Assembly (NCBI RefSeq): GCF_010728725.1
Contig: NZ_AP022606.1
Span: 2,790,001 to 2,854,000 of the forward strand
DNA from: Mycobacterium branderi
Lineage (GTDB): Bacteria > Actinomycetota > Actinomycetes > Mycobacteriales > Mycobacteriaceae
Direction: 5' to 3'
DNA: 64,000 bases
A program made the position numbers and the translations under genes. Positions within the stretch are counted from its first letter, which is position 1, and each line of letters starts with the position of its first letter. The notes under the pieces are model-generated. The model had not been told where the DNA came from. It ran no database searches and saw only the letters and a list, made by a program, of their open reading frames with translations. Below are positions 43,892-53,426 of the stretch, piece after piece.

Positions 43892-44728
43892 TCAGTGCCG
43901 CACCGCGACATCGGCGAACCTCTGGTCGGGTAGACCATCGGGCTGGGCCAACCTCGAAGCGGACGACTCACGCATCAGGAAGCCGGTGAGTTCTCCGATC
44001 GCGCTCATCAGGGGGGCGGGAAAGACGACAGTCGTGTTTTTCTCTACTCCGAGTTCGGCGAGTGTTTGCAGATTGCGCAGCTGCAACGCCAGCGGGTGCT
44101 CCATCATCGTGTCTGATGCATCGCCCAGCGCGGCGGCGGCACGCGCTTCACCCTCGGCGGCAATGATTTTGGCTCGCTTCTCGCGTTCCGCCTCGGCCTC
44201 GCGGGCCATCGCGCGCTTCATGCTATCGGGAAGCTGAATGTCCTTGAGCTCGACCAGGGTGACCTCGACACCCCATTCGACAGTAGTGGTGTCGAGGATT
44301 TGGCGGATGCTGCCGTTGATCTTCTCCGTTTGGGCAAGCACCTCGTCGAGGGAATGCTGCCCGACGACATTGCGCAGGGTGGTCTGCGCAATCTGATCGA
44401 TGGCGGCGTGGACGTTTTCGATCACGACAACCGATTTGCGGGCATCGACGACGCGGAAGTAGGCGACTGCGGCGATGTCTACGCTGACATTATCGCGGGT
44501 GATGATTCCCTGCGACTGAATCGGCATGGTCACGATGCGCATCGAAACCCGCAACATCCGGTCGATGACCGGGATGATCAATCGCAGCCCGGGTTCGCGA
44601 ACGCCGATGACCCGGCCGAGCCGGAAATGTACACCGCGCTGATATTGCTGCACCACGCGAATCGAAGCGATTATCAACAGCGCCACGGCAACCGCGAGGG
44701 CCGTGAGGGCTGTCGCGTTCTGGTTCAC
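43892..44728 (-). CDS. SPFH/stomatin-like protein, second paralogue
   Basis: 278 residues from the GTG at 44728. One N-terminal helix (about 7-25), SPFH domain with QQYQRGVHFRLGRV, REPGLRLIIPVIDRM and ITRDNVSVDIAAVAYF, and a coiled-coil AMAREAEAEREKRAKII. Strongly similar to the SPFH protein of the norB operon (33865) in every block. It is first in an operon with a Usp and is preceded by a DosR box. It may form the same membrane microdomain as its paralogue or a hetero-oligomer with it. Confidence 0.88.
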   Translation of the reverse strand: MNQNATALTALAVAVALLIIASIRVVQQYQRGVHFRLGRVIGVREPGLRLIIPVIDRMLRVSMRIVTMPIQSQGIITRDNVSVDIAAVAYFRVVDARKSVVVIENVHAAIDQIAQTTLRNVVGQHSLDEVLAQTEKINGSIRQILDTTTVEWGVEVTLVELKDIQLPDSMKRAMAREAEAEREKRAKIIAAEGEARAAAALGDASDTMMEHPLALQLRNLQTLAELGVEKNTTVVFPAPLMSAIGELTGFLMRESSASRLAQPDGLPDQRFADVAVRH

Positions 44729-44787
44729 GACGACTCCAATCTGTCGATCCGACTCAGCTCATCCGACCATTTGCTCCGGGCCATTCG

Positions 44788-44807
44788 ATAGGGACCGAAG
44801 TCCCACT
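44788..44807. promoter_or_regulatory. DosR box upstream of the SPFH-Usp operon
   Basis: Core GGGACCGAAGTCCC (44791-44804), 63 bp before the SPFH GTG. Confidence 0.85.
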
Positions 44808-44823
44808 TTTCTTGCTCGCGCGG

Positions 44824-45267
44824 TCAGCCGCGGAACTCGGCCAGTATCGCGTCGACGACTTTGGGCACTGCGGCAGCGACCGCCGGAGTCAGTCCGACAC
44901 CGTGTCCGGTATCGGCAACATCAACCGTGAACACCACCAGTTCGCCGGGCATTCGGCCCAACGCCCGGCCTAGCGCGACGGTTTGCGCCAGTCCGAGCGC
45001 ATGGGAACTCACCACTACTTCGGGATCGAGCTCGGCTGCCGCAAAGCGCCGGATACAGCCAGGTGTCGGGCCCACCGCCGCATCCACCACAAGGGCCCGG
45101 GCAGCCTTGTTCCACGCCTCGAGCAGCGCGGCGGGTTCGCCAGTTGCGGTCACGGCGCGCAAACCAGGCACACCACACTCTGCGATCTGCTCTGCAACCA
45201 CGACGCCGACGCCGTCATCGCGGCGGAAGCTATTGCCGATCCCGATAACGACCGCAGTTTCGGTCAA
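44824..45267 (-). CDS. [NiFe] hydrogenase maturation protease
   Basis: 147 residues. VIGIGNSFRRDDGVG, VVDAAVG and SSHALGL mark the HycI/HyaD endopeptidase family that trims the large subunit C-terminus after nickel insertion, using Ni itself for substrate recognition. The TTG at 45267 is chosen because it overlaps the correct stop of the large-subunit gene by 4 bp, matching the coupling at every other junction of this operon; an upstream start at 45345 reads through the large-subunit coding end. Confidence 0.88.
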   Translation of the reverse strand: MTETAVVIGIGNSFRRDDGVGVVVAEQIAECGVPGLRAVTATGEPAALLEAWNKAARALVVDAAVGPTPGCIRRFAAAELDPEVVVSSHALGLAQTVALGRALGRMPGELVVFTVDVADTGHGVGLTPAVAAAVPKVVDAILAEFRG

Positions 45268-46548
45268 TGCCGCTCGACTGTCAAGGTCAGGAAATGCGCC
45301 GAACACGAGATGCAGGGATCGTAGTTGCGAATCGCCCGCTCGCACAACGAGGTCAGCGTCGCGTCGTCCAACGATGCGTTGGCGGCCACCAGTTGTGCCA
45401 TGTCATGTTCAATGGCGGTCTGGTTCTGCGATGTAGGGGGGGATGATTGTCGCCGCCCGGATCAGGCCGTCCGCGCCGATCTCGTAGCGGTGATATAGCA
45501 ATCCGCGCGGCGCCTCGCTGACACCGTGGCCGACGCCGGCGCGGGCGGGCACCTCGACGAACGGCCGGGACGGTCGCTGATACTCGGCGATGATGCGCAG
45601 CGCCTCCTCGATCGCGTACACCACTTCGACGGCACGAACAATGATGCTGCGGAACGGATTGCGACACTCATCGCCGAGTCCCGCCTCGGCAGCGGCTTGC
45701 CGGGCGGTCGGTGACAAAGTAGTCGAATTCAGCGAGTAGCGGGCCAACGGCCCCGTCAGAAAGCGGCCGCCGTCGAGTGTCGCGTGCAGCGCGGTCGAGT
45801 GCGGCACTTGCAACTCGGCCACGTGGTCGCCGAACTCGGCCACCGGGAACGCCGCTCCGGCGCTGCGGGCAATAAACCCGTTTTCGATCGCGTACCGATC
45901 TGAGGTCAGCGCTAACAGCTCATGGTCGAGTTCGGCGTCGGGGAAGTCGAATTCGGCGACGGTGCGAACGGTGTAGAGCGCATCCTCCATCGCATGGCGC
46001 AGCATCTCGGCCAGCGGTTTGAGCTCATCGGGCGACGGCACCGAATAAAAGCCGCCCAACCGCACGTTGATGGGATGGATGGCCCGGCCACCGAGCTGCT
46101 CCATCAACCGGTTGCCGGCTTTCTTCAGTGCCAGTCCCCGCTCGACGAATTCGCGGCGGTCCTTGGCGAGGCTGATCGCATCGGGATAGCCGAGAAAGTC
46201 CGGCGCGTGCAGCAGATAGATGTGCAGCACGTGACTGTGGATCCACTCGCCGCAGTACAGCAGGCGGCGCAGCGCCACCAGCTCGGGATCAACCGTTATC
46301 CCGCACGCATTTTCAATCGCGTTGCACGCGCTGACCTGGTAAGCCACCGGGCAGATGCCGCAGACCCGGGCGGTGATATCCGGCGGCTCGGTATACGACC
46401 GGCCGCGCAGGAAAGCCTCGAAAAACCGTGGTGGCTCATAGATGTTCAGCTCGGCGGACTCGACCGCGCCGTCCCTCAGCCTGACCCGCAGTGCGCCTTC
46501 CCCTTCGACACGGGTCAGCGCCCCGACGTTGAGGATGCGGGTGTTCAC
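45264..46548 (-). pseudogene. hydA: Group 3b [NiFe] hydrogenase large subunit, frameshifted near its C-terminus
   Basis: GTG at 46548 (GTGA overlap with the small-subunit gene). The N-terminal Ni ligands are intact (RVCGICPVAYQ). As sequenced, the frame stops at 45409 after 379 residues, ending IIPPYIAEPDRH. A run of seven C on the coding strand (complement of 45436-45442) replaces the expected six; shifting one base restores IIPPTSQNQTAIEHD and leads to RNYDPCISCSAH, the second CxxC ligand pair and protease site, with a stop at 45264. Thus the sequenced allele encodes an enzyme lacking two nickel ligands. The enzyme would be a cytosolic NAD(P)-linked hydrogenase, DosR-controlled as in M. smegmatis Hyd3. 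Confidence 0.85.
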
Positions 46549-47303
46549 CGGTCGTTTCGCTTCCCGGCGAAGGTGGCGACGTTGAATGTCGAAAACACCC
46601 GTTCCACCTCCCCGTCGGACATTCCGTCGCGGCGCAGCAGCGGGACCAGGGCCGCGGAATTCGGAGTGGCGGCAGGACCGAAGCACCCGTAGCAGCCTCG
46701 CCGATACGACGGGCACAACGCCCCGCATCCGGCATGGGTTACCGGACCCAGGCACGGGATGCCATCGGCGACCAGAACACATGTCACTCCACGCATCTTG
46801 CACTCGGTGCATACCGTCTTGGCGGGCAACCGCGGTTTCCGGCCAACCAGCAGCGCGGCGAGGGTTTCCAGCAGCTGACCCCGATCGATCGGGCAGCCCT
46901 GCAACTGGTAGTCGACCGTGACGTGCGCCGAGGCTGGCGTCGAAGTAGCCAGTGTCTCAATGTATTCCGGTTGTGCGTAGACGACCGATGCGAACTCCTC
47001 GACGTCGGCGAAATTGCGCAACGCCTGCACACCGCCGGCGGTGGCGCAGGCACCGATCGTGACCAGCACCTTGGACTGCTCGCGGATCTCTCTGATGCGC
47101 CGCTCGTCGGCAGGAGTGGTGATCGACCCCTCGACCAGCGACACGTCGTAGGGCCCGCCGACCACCGCGCTGGAGGCTTCCAGGAACGTGTTGATCTGCA
47201 CCTGCTCGGCGATCATCAGCAGTTCGTCTTCGCAGTCCAGGAAGGTCAGCTGGCAGCCGTCGCAGGAGGCGAACTTCCACACGGCCAACGTCGGAGGACT
47301 CAT
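46545..47303 (-). CDS. hydD: Group 3b [NiFe] hydrogenase small subunit
   Basis: 252 residues with Fe-S cluster Cys in [30 protein letters not shown], and a Cys-rich C-terminal part ([29 protein letters not shown]). It carries the electron-relay clusters from the NiFe site to the diaphorase part. No Tat signal, fitting a cytoplasmic enzyme. It overlaps hydA by 4 bp and follows the flavin subunit gene directly. Confidence 0.92.
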   Translation of the reverse strand: MSPPTLAVWKFASCDGCQLTFLDCEDELLMIAEQVQINTFLEASSAVVGGPYDVSLVEGSITTPADERRIREIREQSKVLVTIGACATAGGVQALRNFADVEEFASVVYAQPEYIETLATSTPASAHVTVDYQLQGCPIDRGQLLETLAALLVGRKPRLPAKTVCTECKMRGVTCVLVADGIPCLGPVTHAGCGALCPSYRRGCYGCFGPAATPNSAALVPLLRRDGMSDGEVERVFSTFNVATFAGKRNDR

Positions 47304-48158
47304 CTACAACTCCTTGATCCGCAGTAGCGGTTCGGCAACCTCGTAACTGACAACGGGGCCATCGCGGCATAGGAGCAGCGGTCCCAGCTGGCAGTGGCCG
47401 CACCAGCCGATGCCGCATTGCATGTTCCGCTCCAGCGAGACTCGAATGTCACTGGGCGCTATGCCCTTGTCGAGCAGTGCTTGGGCGGCAAACCGCATCA
47501 TGGCCTCTGGCCCGCAGATCAACGCGGTAGTAGCAGATGGGTCCAGTGTGAGAGCGCGTAGCGGTTCGGTGACCAAGCCAACCGTCCCCGACCAGCCGGA
47601 TTCGGTGGTATCGACGGTCAGTTCAACTTCGAGAGCGGAATCTTGCGCCCATGCGGCGGCCTCCGTACGAAACAAGAAGTGCTGTGGCGTCCGCGCTCCG
47701 GCGATCAGTACCACCCGGCCGTATCGGGACCGCTCGGCCAGCACCTGCAGTATCACTGGGCGCAGCGGGGCCAGCCCGCAGCCCCCGGCGACGATCACCA
47801 AATCCCGGCCGGCGCAAGATCCCAAGTCCCAATCCGTGCCAAACGGTCCGCGAACCCCGAGGATCGTGCCCACCTCAGCATCGTGCAGCGCGCGGCTGAC
47901 CGCTCCGACCAATCGGATAGTGTGTCCGAGGGTGCCCTCGAAGTAGGACGGAACGTCGCTCACCGACATCGCGATCTCACCGACCCCGAAGGCGTACAAC
48001 ATCATGAACTGGCCCGGCGCCGGTCGTGGCAGTCGCTGCGAAAGTGGTTCCAGCCGAAGCGTTGCCGATTCGAAATTCTCGACGACCCTGCTGCGGACCC
48101 GATGCGGGACCGGCGCCATCGCCGACGTCGGCGACGGCCACGCCGCGACGTCAGTCAT
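47304..48158 (-). CDS. hydG: Hydrogenase FAD/NAD(P)-binding subunit (sulfhydrogenase gamma type)
   Basis: 284 residues from the ATG at 48158, which lies 8 bp inside the upstream hydB 3' end. Ferredoxin-reductase fold: [19 protein letters not shown] (flavin), [13 protein letters not shown] and LICGPEAMM (nucleotide), and a C-terminal 2Fe-2S loop [17 protein letters not shown]. It passes electrons between the small subunit and NAD(P). Confidence 0.92.
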   Translation of the reverse strand: MTDVAAWPSPTSAMAPVPHRVRSRVVENFESATLRLEPLSQRLPRPAPGQFMMLYAFGVGEIAMSVSDVPSYFEGTLGHTIRLVGAVSRALHDAEVGTILGVRGPFGTDWDLGSCAGRDLVIVAGGCGLAPLRPVILQVLAERSRYGRVVLIAGARTPQHFLFRTEAAAWAQDSALEVELTVDTTESGWSGTVGLVTEPLRALTLDPSATTALICGPEAMMRFAAQALLDKGIAPSDIRVSLERNMQCGIGWCGHCQLGPLLLCRDGPVVSYEVAEPLLRIKEL

Positions 48159-49263
48159 CGCTCGGCCGCCAACGATCGTCGTCGGCAAGTCCGGCGAGCG
48201 CGTTCATTTCCTCGGTGATGTCGATTCCGGTGGGACACCACGCGATACAGCGTCCGCAACCCACACAGCCGGTGCTGCCGAACTGGTCATGCCAGGTCCC
48301 CAGTTTGTGGGTGATCCAATGCCGATAGCGTGACTCACCCGATTTCCGCACACTGTCGGGATGGGTGTAGGTGAAGTCGAACTCGTAGCACGACGCCCAG
48401 TGCATCCAGCGTTCGGCGTGCTCGCCGGAGAGGTCGGTGACGTCTTCGGTGCTGGTGCAAAAACAGGTGGGGCACACCATCGTGCAGTTCCCGCAGGTCA
48501 AACATCGGCCGGCCACGTCTTCCCAGCGCGGTGACTCCCGCGAGACAATCAGCAGCTCACGCAAGTCACCTTCGGGCATTTGGCGACCCATGTGATTGGC
48601 TGCTTCGCTGACATCGCTTCGGGCCGAATCGATTTCGTTCTGCTCGGCGTCGCGGTGGGGCAGCGCGGCAAGCACGTCAGCACCGTCGTCGCTGCCGACG
48701 TCGACCACATAGTGACAGCCGTCGTCGTCGATGCGCTCGGTGAGCGCGAGATCGTAGCCCGGGCCCACCTCGGGGCCAGTCCCCATCGATGCGCAAAAGC
48801 ACAGTCCGCCCGGTTCGGTGCAGTTGACCGCCACCACGAAGATCCGCCGTAGCCGGCCGACGAAGCCCTGGTCCGGGTGGGCGCCGACGCCGAGGACACC
48901 GTTGAGGATCTTGATCGCCGACAGGTCGCATGCCCGCACCCCGATGAAGGCGTACCGCGGCGGCTCTTCCGGTGGGGTTCCGTCGGACGACCACAGCCGC
49001 TGTCGTGACGGGTGCAAAAACTGCTTCCATGACTGCGGACCGGCCGAATGGCCGAAGAGCGCATTGTCGTCGCGTCGGCGCAGTCGATAACGCCCGCGCG
49101 CGACGTCGACGCCCCAACCGCGCGGCAGATCGTCGGCGGAACTCAGCTCGCCCAATACGATCGCGTCGTCGGAGCGCCTGGGGCCCACCACCCGGTATCC
49201 GCGGTCGATCAAGGTGGATATCAGGTGTTCTAGTCCGGTGGCGTCGATCACCGCACTGCCCAT
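48151..49263 (-). CDS. hydB: Hydrogenase 4Fe-4S subunit (sulfhydrogenase beta type)
   Basis: 370 residues from the ATG at 49263. The first part (about 1-230) belongs to the HydB/anaerobic sulfite reductase A-like family. Two 4Fe-4S clusters follow: CLTCGNCTMVCPTC and CVGCGRCIAWCPTG. First gene of the operon hydB-hydG-hydD-hydA-protease, with a DosR box 33 bp upstream. Group 3b enzymes interconvert H2 and NAD(P)H; under hypoxia they may dump reductant as H2. Confidence 0.92.
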   Translation of the reverse strand: MGSAVIDATGLEHLISTLIDRGYRVVGPRRSDDAIVLGELSSADDLPRGWGVDVARGRYRLRRRDDNALFGHSAGPQSWKQFLHPSRQRLWSSDGTPPEEPPRYAFIGVRACDLSAIKILNGVLGVGAHPDQGFVGRLRRIFVVAVNCTEPGGLCFCASMGTGPEVGPGYDLALTERIDDDGCHYVVDVGSDDGADVLAALPHRDAEQNEIDSARSDVSEAANHMGRQMPEGDLRELLIVSRESPRWEDVAGRCLTCGNCTMVCPTCFCTSTEDVTDLSGEHAERWMHWASCYEFDFTYTHPDSVRKSGESRYRHWITHKLGTWHDQFGSTGCVGCGRCIAWCPTGIDITEEMNALAGLADDDRWRPSDD

Positions 49264-49294
49264 TGCTCTATGGTGCCGTGAGCCGGTTCGTAAG

Positions 49295-49314
49295 ATAGGG
49301 CCTTTGGGCCATTG
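49295..49314. promoter_or_regulatory. DosR box between hydB and the kinase gene
   Basis: Core GGGCCTTTGGGCC (49298-49310), 32 bp from hydB ATG (-) and 25 bp from the kinase ATG (+). Better placed for hydB; possibly shared. Confidence 0.72.
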
Positions 49315-49338
49315 CTCGGCTAGAGTTATTTTGACGTC

Positions 49339-51045
49339 ATGGCCAGCGACCAGGATGAATCCGCGTTCACCCGGCTGGGCGAGCGTGACCTGGTGCGCCG
49401 AATGCACGAGCAACTCGACGAGTTGCTGGCGGCCCGCGACCAGATGGAACAACTCCTGCGAATCATCGTCGACATCGGCTCTGACCTGAACCTCGACGTG
49501 ACATTACGTCGCATCGTCAAAGCGGCGATGGAATTGACAGGTGCCCGATACGGGGCGTTAGGAGTCTACGGATCCGCGGGCGGTCTGGTCTCATTCGTCC
49601 AGGCCGGCATCGATGCCGAAATGATACGGAGGTTGGGCAGTCCGGCGGTCGACGAGGTCGTTCGTGTCGACGATCTGACAGCTCATCCGCACATCGGCCT
49701 TGGTCAAGACGACGACTCCTCGATGCGGGCGCTCCTCGGTCTGCCGATTACCCTTCGTGGAGTCGTCTTAGGCAGCCTCTACCTGGGCGACGACCGGGCG
49801 GGCCGGGTGTTCTCCGACGCCGACGAGGCCGCCGCGCGGGCGCTGGCCGCGGCTGCGGCCGAGGCCATCGACAACGCGCAGTTATTCGAACGCGAACGCG
49901 CAACGGCCAAGTGGATTCGGGCCAGCCGCGAGATCCTGACCGCTCTGCTGTCCGCGGAGCCGCAGACCGGGCCACTGCAACTGATCGTGGACCGAGCACT
50001 GGAATTGACCGATGCCGAGCAGGCGATACTGCTGATTCCGAGCGAGGCGGACCTCTCCGCCGACGAGGTCGACGAGCTTATCGTCACCGCGATGGCCGGC
50101 CAGTACGCCCCGGAGGCGATCGGACAGGCAGTACCGGTGGAGGGTTCTACGATGGGCGGGGCAATCCGTCGCGGCCTACCGCTGATCACGAACTCGTTCC
50201 TGTATCCGATCGAGGGGTTCACCGATGTCGGTGAACGCTCCGCGATTGTGATGCCGCTATCCGCGAACGGCTCGGTGCTCGGGGTGATCGCCGTGGCCCG
50301 CGAGGCCGAAAAGCCACCGTTCAGCGACGATTATCTCGAACTGGTCAGCGACTTCGCCAGGCACGCCGCGATCGCGTTAGCTCTGGCGGCGGGCCGCGAG
50401 CATGCCCGCGAACTCGCGATTCTGGCCGACCGCGAGCGGATCGCCCACGACCTGCACGACCACGTGATCCAGAAGCTGTTCGCGGCAGGTCTTGATTTGC
50501 AGGGCACCATCGCTCGGTCCCATTCGCCGGAAATCGTCAACCGGCTGACCCACACAGTCGACGACCTGCAGGGCACCATCGAAGACATCCGGGCGACGAT
50601 CTTCAGGCTGCAAACACCCGGTGAGCTCGGCGTGGATTTCCGGGAGCGAATCCAGAACAGGATCGCCGAGTTGACCGAAGACCGTGACATCGCGACCACG
50701 GTGGATATCGCAGGAACGCTGACTGCCGTCACCGGCAACCTGGCCGATCACGCCGAGGCCGTTGTCACCGAAGCTGTCAGCAACGCCGTTCGTCATGCGC
50801 AGGCCAGCCGGCTGACCGTTCGGATCGAGGCGAATCGCCGGTTGGTCATCGAGGTCAGCGATGATGGCCGTGGCATTCCGCCAGGCAACCAACGTCGCAG
50901 CGGCCTGGCCAACATCGAGCGCCGGGCCGCGCAAGTCGGCGGCGAATGCTCGATCACCATGCCAGCCGGGGCGGCACCCGGCTGTACTGGGCGGCACCGC
51001 TGTCGTGAGCAGCATCACCCGGGCGCCCCGTGCTCCTCGACGTAA
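49339..51045 (+). CDS. DevS/DosT-like GAF-GAF histidine kinase without the heme-ligand His
   Basis: Organised like DevS: GAF-A (about 45-185), GAF-B (200-350), HisKA_3 with His373 in [12 protein letters not shown], and HATPase ([19 protein letters not shown]). At the position of the DosS heme ligand the sequence is QDDDSSMRALLG, Asp126 in place of His, so canonical heme sensing is unlikely. The frame as sequenced ends with an anomalous 24-residue tail. One extra G in GGGG (50968-50971) would restore GGTRLYWAAPLS and a stop at 51006-51008, and remove the overlap with the convergent ACP gene. No partner regulator is adjacent; DevR is the likely target. Confidence 0.85.
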   Translation: MASDQDESAFTRLGERDLVRRMHEQLDELLAARDQMEQLLRIIVDIGSDLNLDVTLRRIVKAAMELTGARYGALGVYGSAGGLVSFVQAGIDAEMIRRLGSPAVDEVVRVDDLTAHPHIGLGQDDDSSMRALLGLPITLRGVVLGSLYLGDDRAGRVFSDADEAAARALAAAAAEAIDNAQLFERERATAKWIRASREILTALLSAEPQTGPLQLIVDRALELTDAEQAILLIPSEADLSADEVDELIVTAMAGQYAPEAIGQAVPVEGSTMGGAIRRGLPLITNSFLYPIEGFTDVGERSAIVMPLSANGSVLGVIAVAREAEKPPFSDDYLELVSDFARHAAIALALAAGREHARELAILADRERIAHDLHDHVIQKLFAAGLDLQGTIARSHSPEIVNRLTHTVDDLQGTIEDIRATIFRLQTPGELGVDFRERIQNRIAELTEDRDIATTVDIAGTLTAVTGNLADHAEAVVTEAVSNAVRHAQASRLTVRIEANRRLVIEVSDDGRGIPPGNQRRSGLANIERRAAQVGGECSITMPAGAAPGCTGRHRCREQHHPGAPCSST

Positions 51046-51269
51046 CGAACGACGTCTGTAAGGGTCCGCAGCGATCCATAGTCGGCCTCGGGAATGTCGA
51101 CATGCAGACGCTTGTGAATTCCGACCAGGAAGTTCAGCCAGTCCATCGAATCAAGATCAACTTGGTTGCGCAGCAGTACGTCGTCTTCGATCTCGGCCGG
51201 ATCCACTTCGGGGGCGATGTCCGTTAGCACCGACAAGACTTCGGCGCGAAGGCTTTTCATGCTCGTCAT
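51015..51269 (-). CDS. Stand-alone acyl carrier protein
   Basis: 84 residues, acidic, with the phosphopantetheine site DSM in NQVDLDSMDWLNF. It is the last gene of the acyl-CoA synthetase/E1/E2 operon, 7 bp behind E2. ACPs are not a normal component of 2-oxoacid dehydrogenase operons in model bacteria. It may carry an acyl group made by the complex or by the synthetase (inference). ATG at 51269, or an internal Met three codons later. Confidence 0.88.
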   Translation of the reverse strand: MTSMKSLRAEVLSVLTDIAPEVDPAEIEDDVLLRNQVDLDSMDWLNFLVGIHKRLHVDIPEADYGSLRTLTDVVRYVEEHGAPG

Positions 51270-51276
51270 GGCGCAC

Positions 51277-52452
51277 TCATTTCTCCAGTTCTTGCGGATG
51301 TTGGAGCAACTCGTCGATGGCCGCGAGGAACAACGCCCCGCGGTGGCCGTCGGTGGCGCGGTGATCCGCCGAGAGCGTGGCTTGCACGGTGGTGACGACC
51401 CGGATTCCGCCGTCGATGACGCACACCCGCTGCGCCGGTTTGCCGAAACCCACCAGCGCCACCTGGGGCGGGTAGATCACCCCGAAAACCGCGTCCACCC
51501 CGCGGTCGCCGAGATTGGTGACGGTGATGGTGGGGTCCGACATCTCCGAGCTGCGCAGCGAGCCGGCCCGGGCCCGCGCGACCAGATCGGTCAGATCGCT
51601 CATCAAGTCGTCGAGCTTTTTGTCCGGCACGTCGTGGATGGCCGGGGCGACCAGCCCGCCGCCGCGCAGGTTGATCGCCACGCCGACGTGTACTCCGGTG
51701 GCGGGCTGGAAGGTGTCGCCCTGCCAGAATCCGTTGAACTCGCCGAACTGCCGGGCCGCCAGCCCGACGGCCTTGAGCTGCAGCACGGCCGGCAGCACCC
51801 GCTCGGTGATCGGGCGCGCCGCGTTGCGCTGGGTCAGCCACGCCAGCGCCTTCTCCAGCTGGATTTCGTGCGAAAGGTAGTAGTGCGGAATCTCGCGTTT
51901 GGATCGGCTCATCGCGGCGGCGATCGAGCGTCGCATCGCGGCGCCGCGATCGGCCGCGGCGGCCTTGGGCTGCTGCGGCTTTCCCGACGCGGCGGCGTGC
52001 TCGACGTCGTGGATGGTGACCGCTCCCTGTGGGCCGGTGCCGCTGACCGTGGTGACGTCGATCCCGAGCGACTCGGCGAGCCGCCGCGCGGCCGGGGACA
52101 CCCAGCGGCGGTGCGGCGGCGCGGGTTTCGTGCCCGTCGGCGCAGACTTTGCCGGTGGTTTGGCCGGTGCCGCGGCTTTGCGTGCTACGCGTTTGCGCGG
52201 CGCGGGCACGGTTTCGCCGGGTTCCAGCAGCGTGGCCAATACCGTTCCAACTCCGACAGTTTCACCGACTCCAACCAAGAGCTCGTGCACGACGCCGTCG
52301 TGCCAGCATTCGACTTCCACTGCCGCCTTGGTGGTTTCGACGACGGCGACAACCTGGCCGCGCGACACCGTGTCGCCCGGTTTGACCAGCCATTCGTTGA
52401 GTGTTCCCTCGTCCATGTCCGCGCCGAGCGCGGGCATCTTGAACTCGATCAT
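51277..52452 (-). CDS. 2-oxoacid dehydrogenase E2, dihydrolipoamide acyltransferase
   Basis: 391 residues. One lipoyl domain (1-80) with the lipoyl Lys in [11 protein letters not shown], an Ala/Pro/Lys-rich linker, a peripheral-subunit-binding domain ([14 protein letters not shown]), and the catalytic acyltransferase domain ending in the active-site block [13 protein letters not shown]. It transfers the acyl group from E1 to CoA. The ATG at 52452 overlaps the E1-beta stop by 4 bp. A dedicated E3 is not encoded here. Confidence 0.92.
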   Translation of the reverse strand: MIEFKMPALGADMDEGTLNEWLVKPGDTVSRGQVVAVVETTKAAVEVECWHDGVVHELLVGVGETVGVGTVLATLLEPGETVPAPRKRVARKAAAPAKPPAKSAPTGTKPAPPHRRWVSPAARRLAESLGIDVTTVSGTGPQGAVTIHDVEHAAASGKPQQPKAAAADRGAAMRRSIAAAMSRSKREIPHYYLSHEIQLEKALAWLTQRNAARPITERVLPAVLQLKAVGLAARQFGEFNGFWQGDTFQPATGVHVGVAINLRGGGLVAPAIHDVPDKKLDDLMSDLTDLVARARAGSLRSSEMSDPTITVTNLGDRGVDAVFGVIYPPQVALVGFGKPAQRVCVIDGGIRVVTTVQATLSADHRATDGHRGALFLAAIDELLQHPQELEK

Positions 52453-53426
52453 CCGCCGTCCCCGAGCAGGCTTTTCACGGCGGCGACGATCGTGTCCGGC
52501 TGCGGAAGCGCGGCCTGTTCGAGGTGCTTGGCGTACGGCATCGGCACTTCTGCGCTGCATACCCGGGCGATCGGCGCGTCGAGGTCGAAGAACGCGCCCT
52601 CGACGATTCGCGCGCTGACCTCCGCGGCCAGACTTCCCGAGCGCCACGCTTCGTCGATCACCACCGCGCGGTGCGTCTTACGCACCGACTCCAGGATCGT
52701 GTCGGTGTCGAGCGGCCGAAGTACCCGCAGATCGATCACCTCGCAGTCGATTCCGGCCAGGGACAACTCGTTGGCGGCATCCAGCGCCTTGGGCAGCGAC
52801 CCGCCATAGGCGATCACGGTAGCGTCGGATCCGCTGCGCCGCACGGCCGCCCGCTCGATGTCCGTGGGGGTGAGCGCGTCGACGTCGCTGGCGGTGTTGT
52901 AGAGCTGGACGTGTTCGAAGATCACCACCGGATCGGGGTCGGCCAGCGCCGGGGCGAGCATGCCGTATGCGTCGGTCACCGTCGCCGGGGCGACCACCTT
53001 GATGCCCGGGATGTGCGCGTACCAGGGTTCGAGGCTGTGCGAGTGCTGGGCGGCCAGCTGTCGGCCTGCCCCGGTTGCCATCCGGATGACGATCGGCACC
53101 GAGAACTGCCCGCCGGACATGTGCCGCAGCGCCGCGGCGGTGTTGACCACCTGGTCGAGCGCCAGCAGGCTGAAGTTAACGGTCATCACCTCGACGATCG
53201 GGCGCAACCCGCCCAGCGCCGCACCGATTCCGATACCGACGAAACCCAACTCCGACAACGGCGTATCGCGCACCCGGTCCTCACCGAACTCGTCGAGCAG
53301 CCCCTTGGACGCCGCGTAGGTGCCGCCGTAGCGGCCGACGTCCTCACCCATCAGCACCACCCGCGGGTCGTCGCGCAACGCGTCGCGCAGGGCGTCGTGT
53401 ACGGCGGTGCGGTAGCTGGTCTTCAT
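52449..53426 (-). CDS. 2-oxoacid dehydrogenase E1 beta subunit
   Basis: 325 residues, transketolase-like pyrimidine-binding and C-terminal domains: [35 protein letters not shown], and [14 protein letters not shown]. It pairs with the alpha subunit in the TPP-dependent decarboxylase. It overlaps E1-alpha (4 bp) and E2 (4 bp). Sequence alone does not separate pyruvate, acetoin and branched-chain specificity; the neighbouring acetyl-CoA-synthetase-like enzyme favours a two- to four-carbon substrate. Confidence 0.92.
   Translation of the reverse strand: MKTSYRTAVHDALRDALRDDPRVVLMGEDVGRYGGTYAASKGLLDEFGEDRVRDTPLSELGFVGIGIGAALGGLRPIVEVMTVNFSLLALDQVVNTAAALRHMSGGQFSVPIVIRMATGAGRQLAAQHSHSLEPWYAHIPGIKVVAPATVTDAYGMLAPALADPDPVVIFEHVQLYNTASDVDALTPTDIERAAVRRSGSDATVIAYGGSLPKALDAANELSLAGIDCEVIDLRVLRPLDTDTILESVRKTHRAVVIDEAWRSGSLAAEVSARIVEGAFFDLDAPIARVCSAEVPMPYAKHLEQAALPQPDTIVAAVKSLLGDGG

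Noticed and set aside
45268-45345. Upstream start for the hydrogenase maturation protease
   Set aside because: Lies in the large-subunit C-terminal coding region; the TTG at 45267 gives the family length and a 4-bp overlap.
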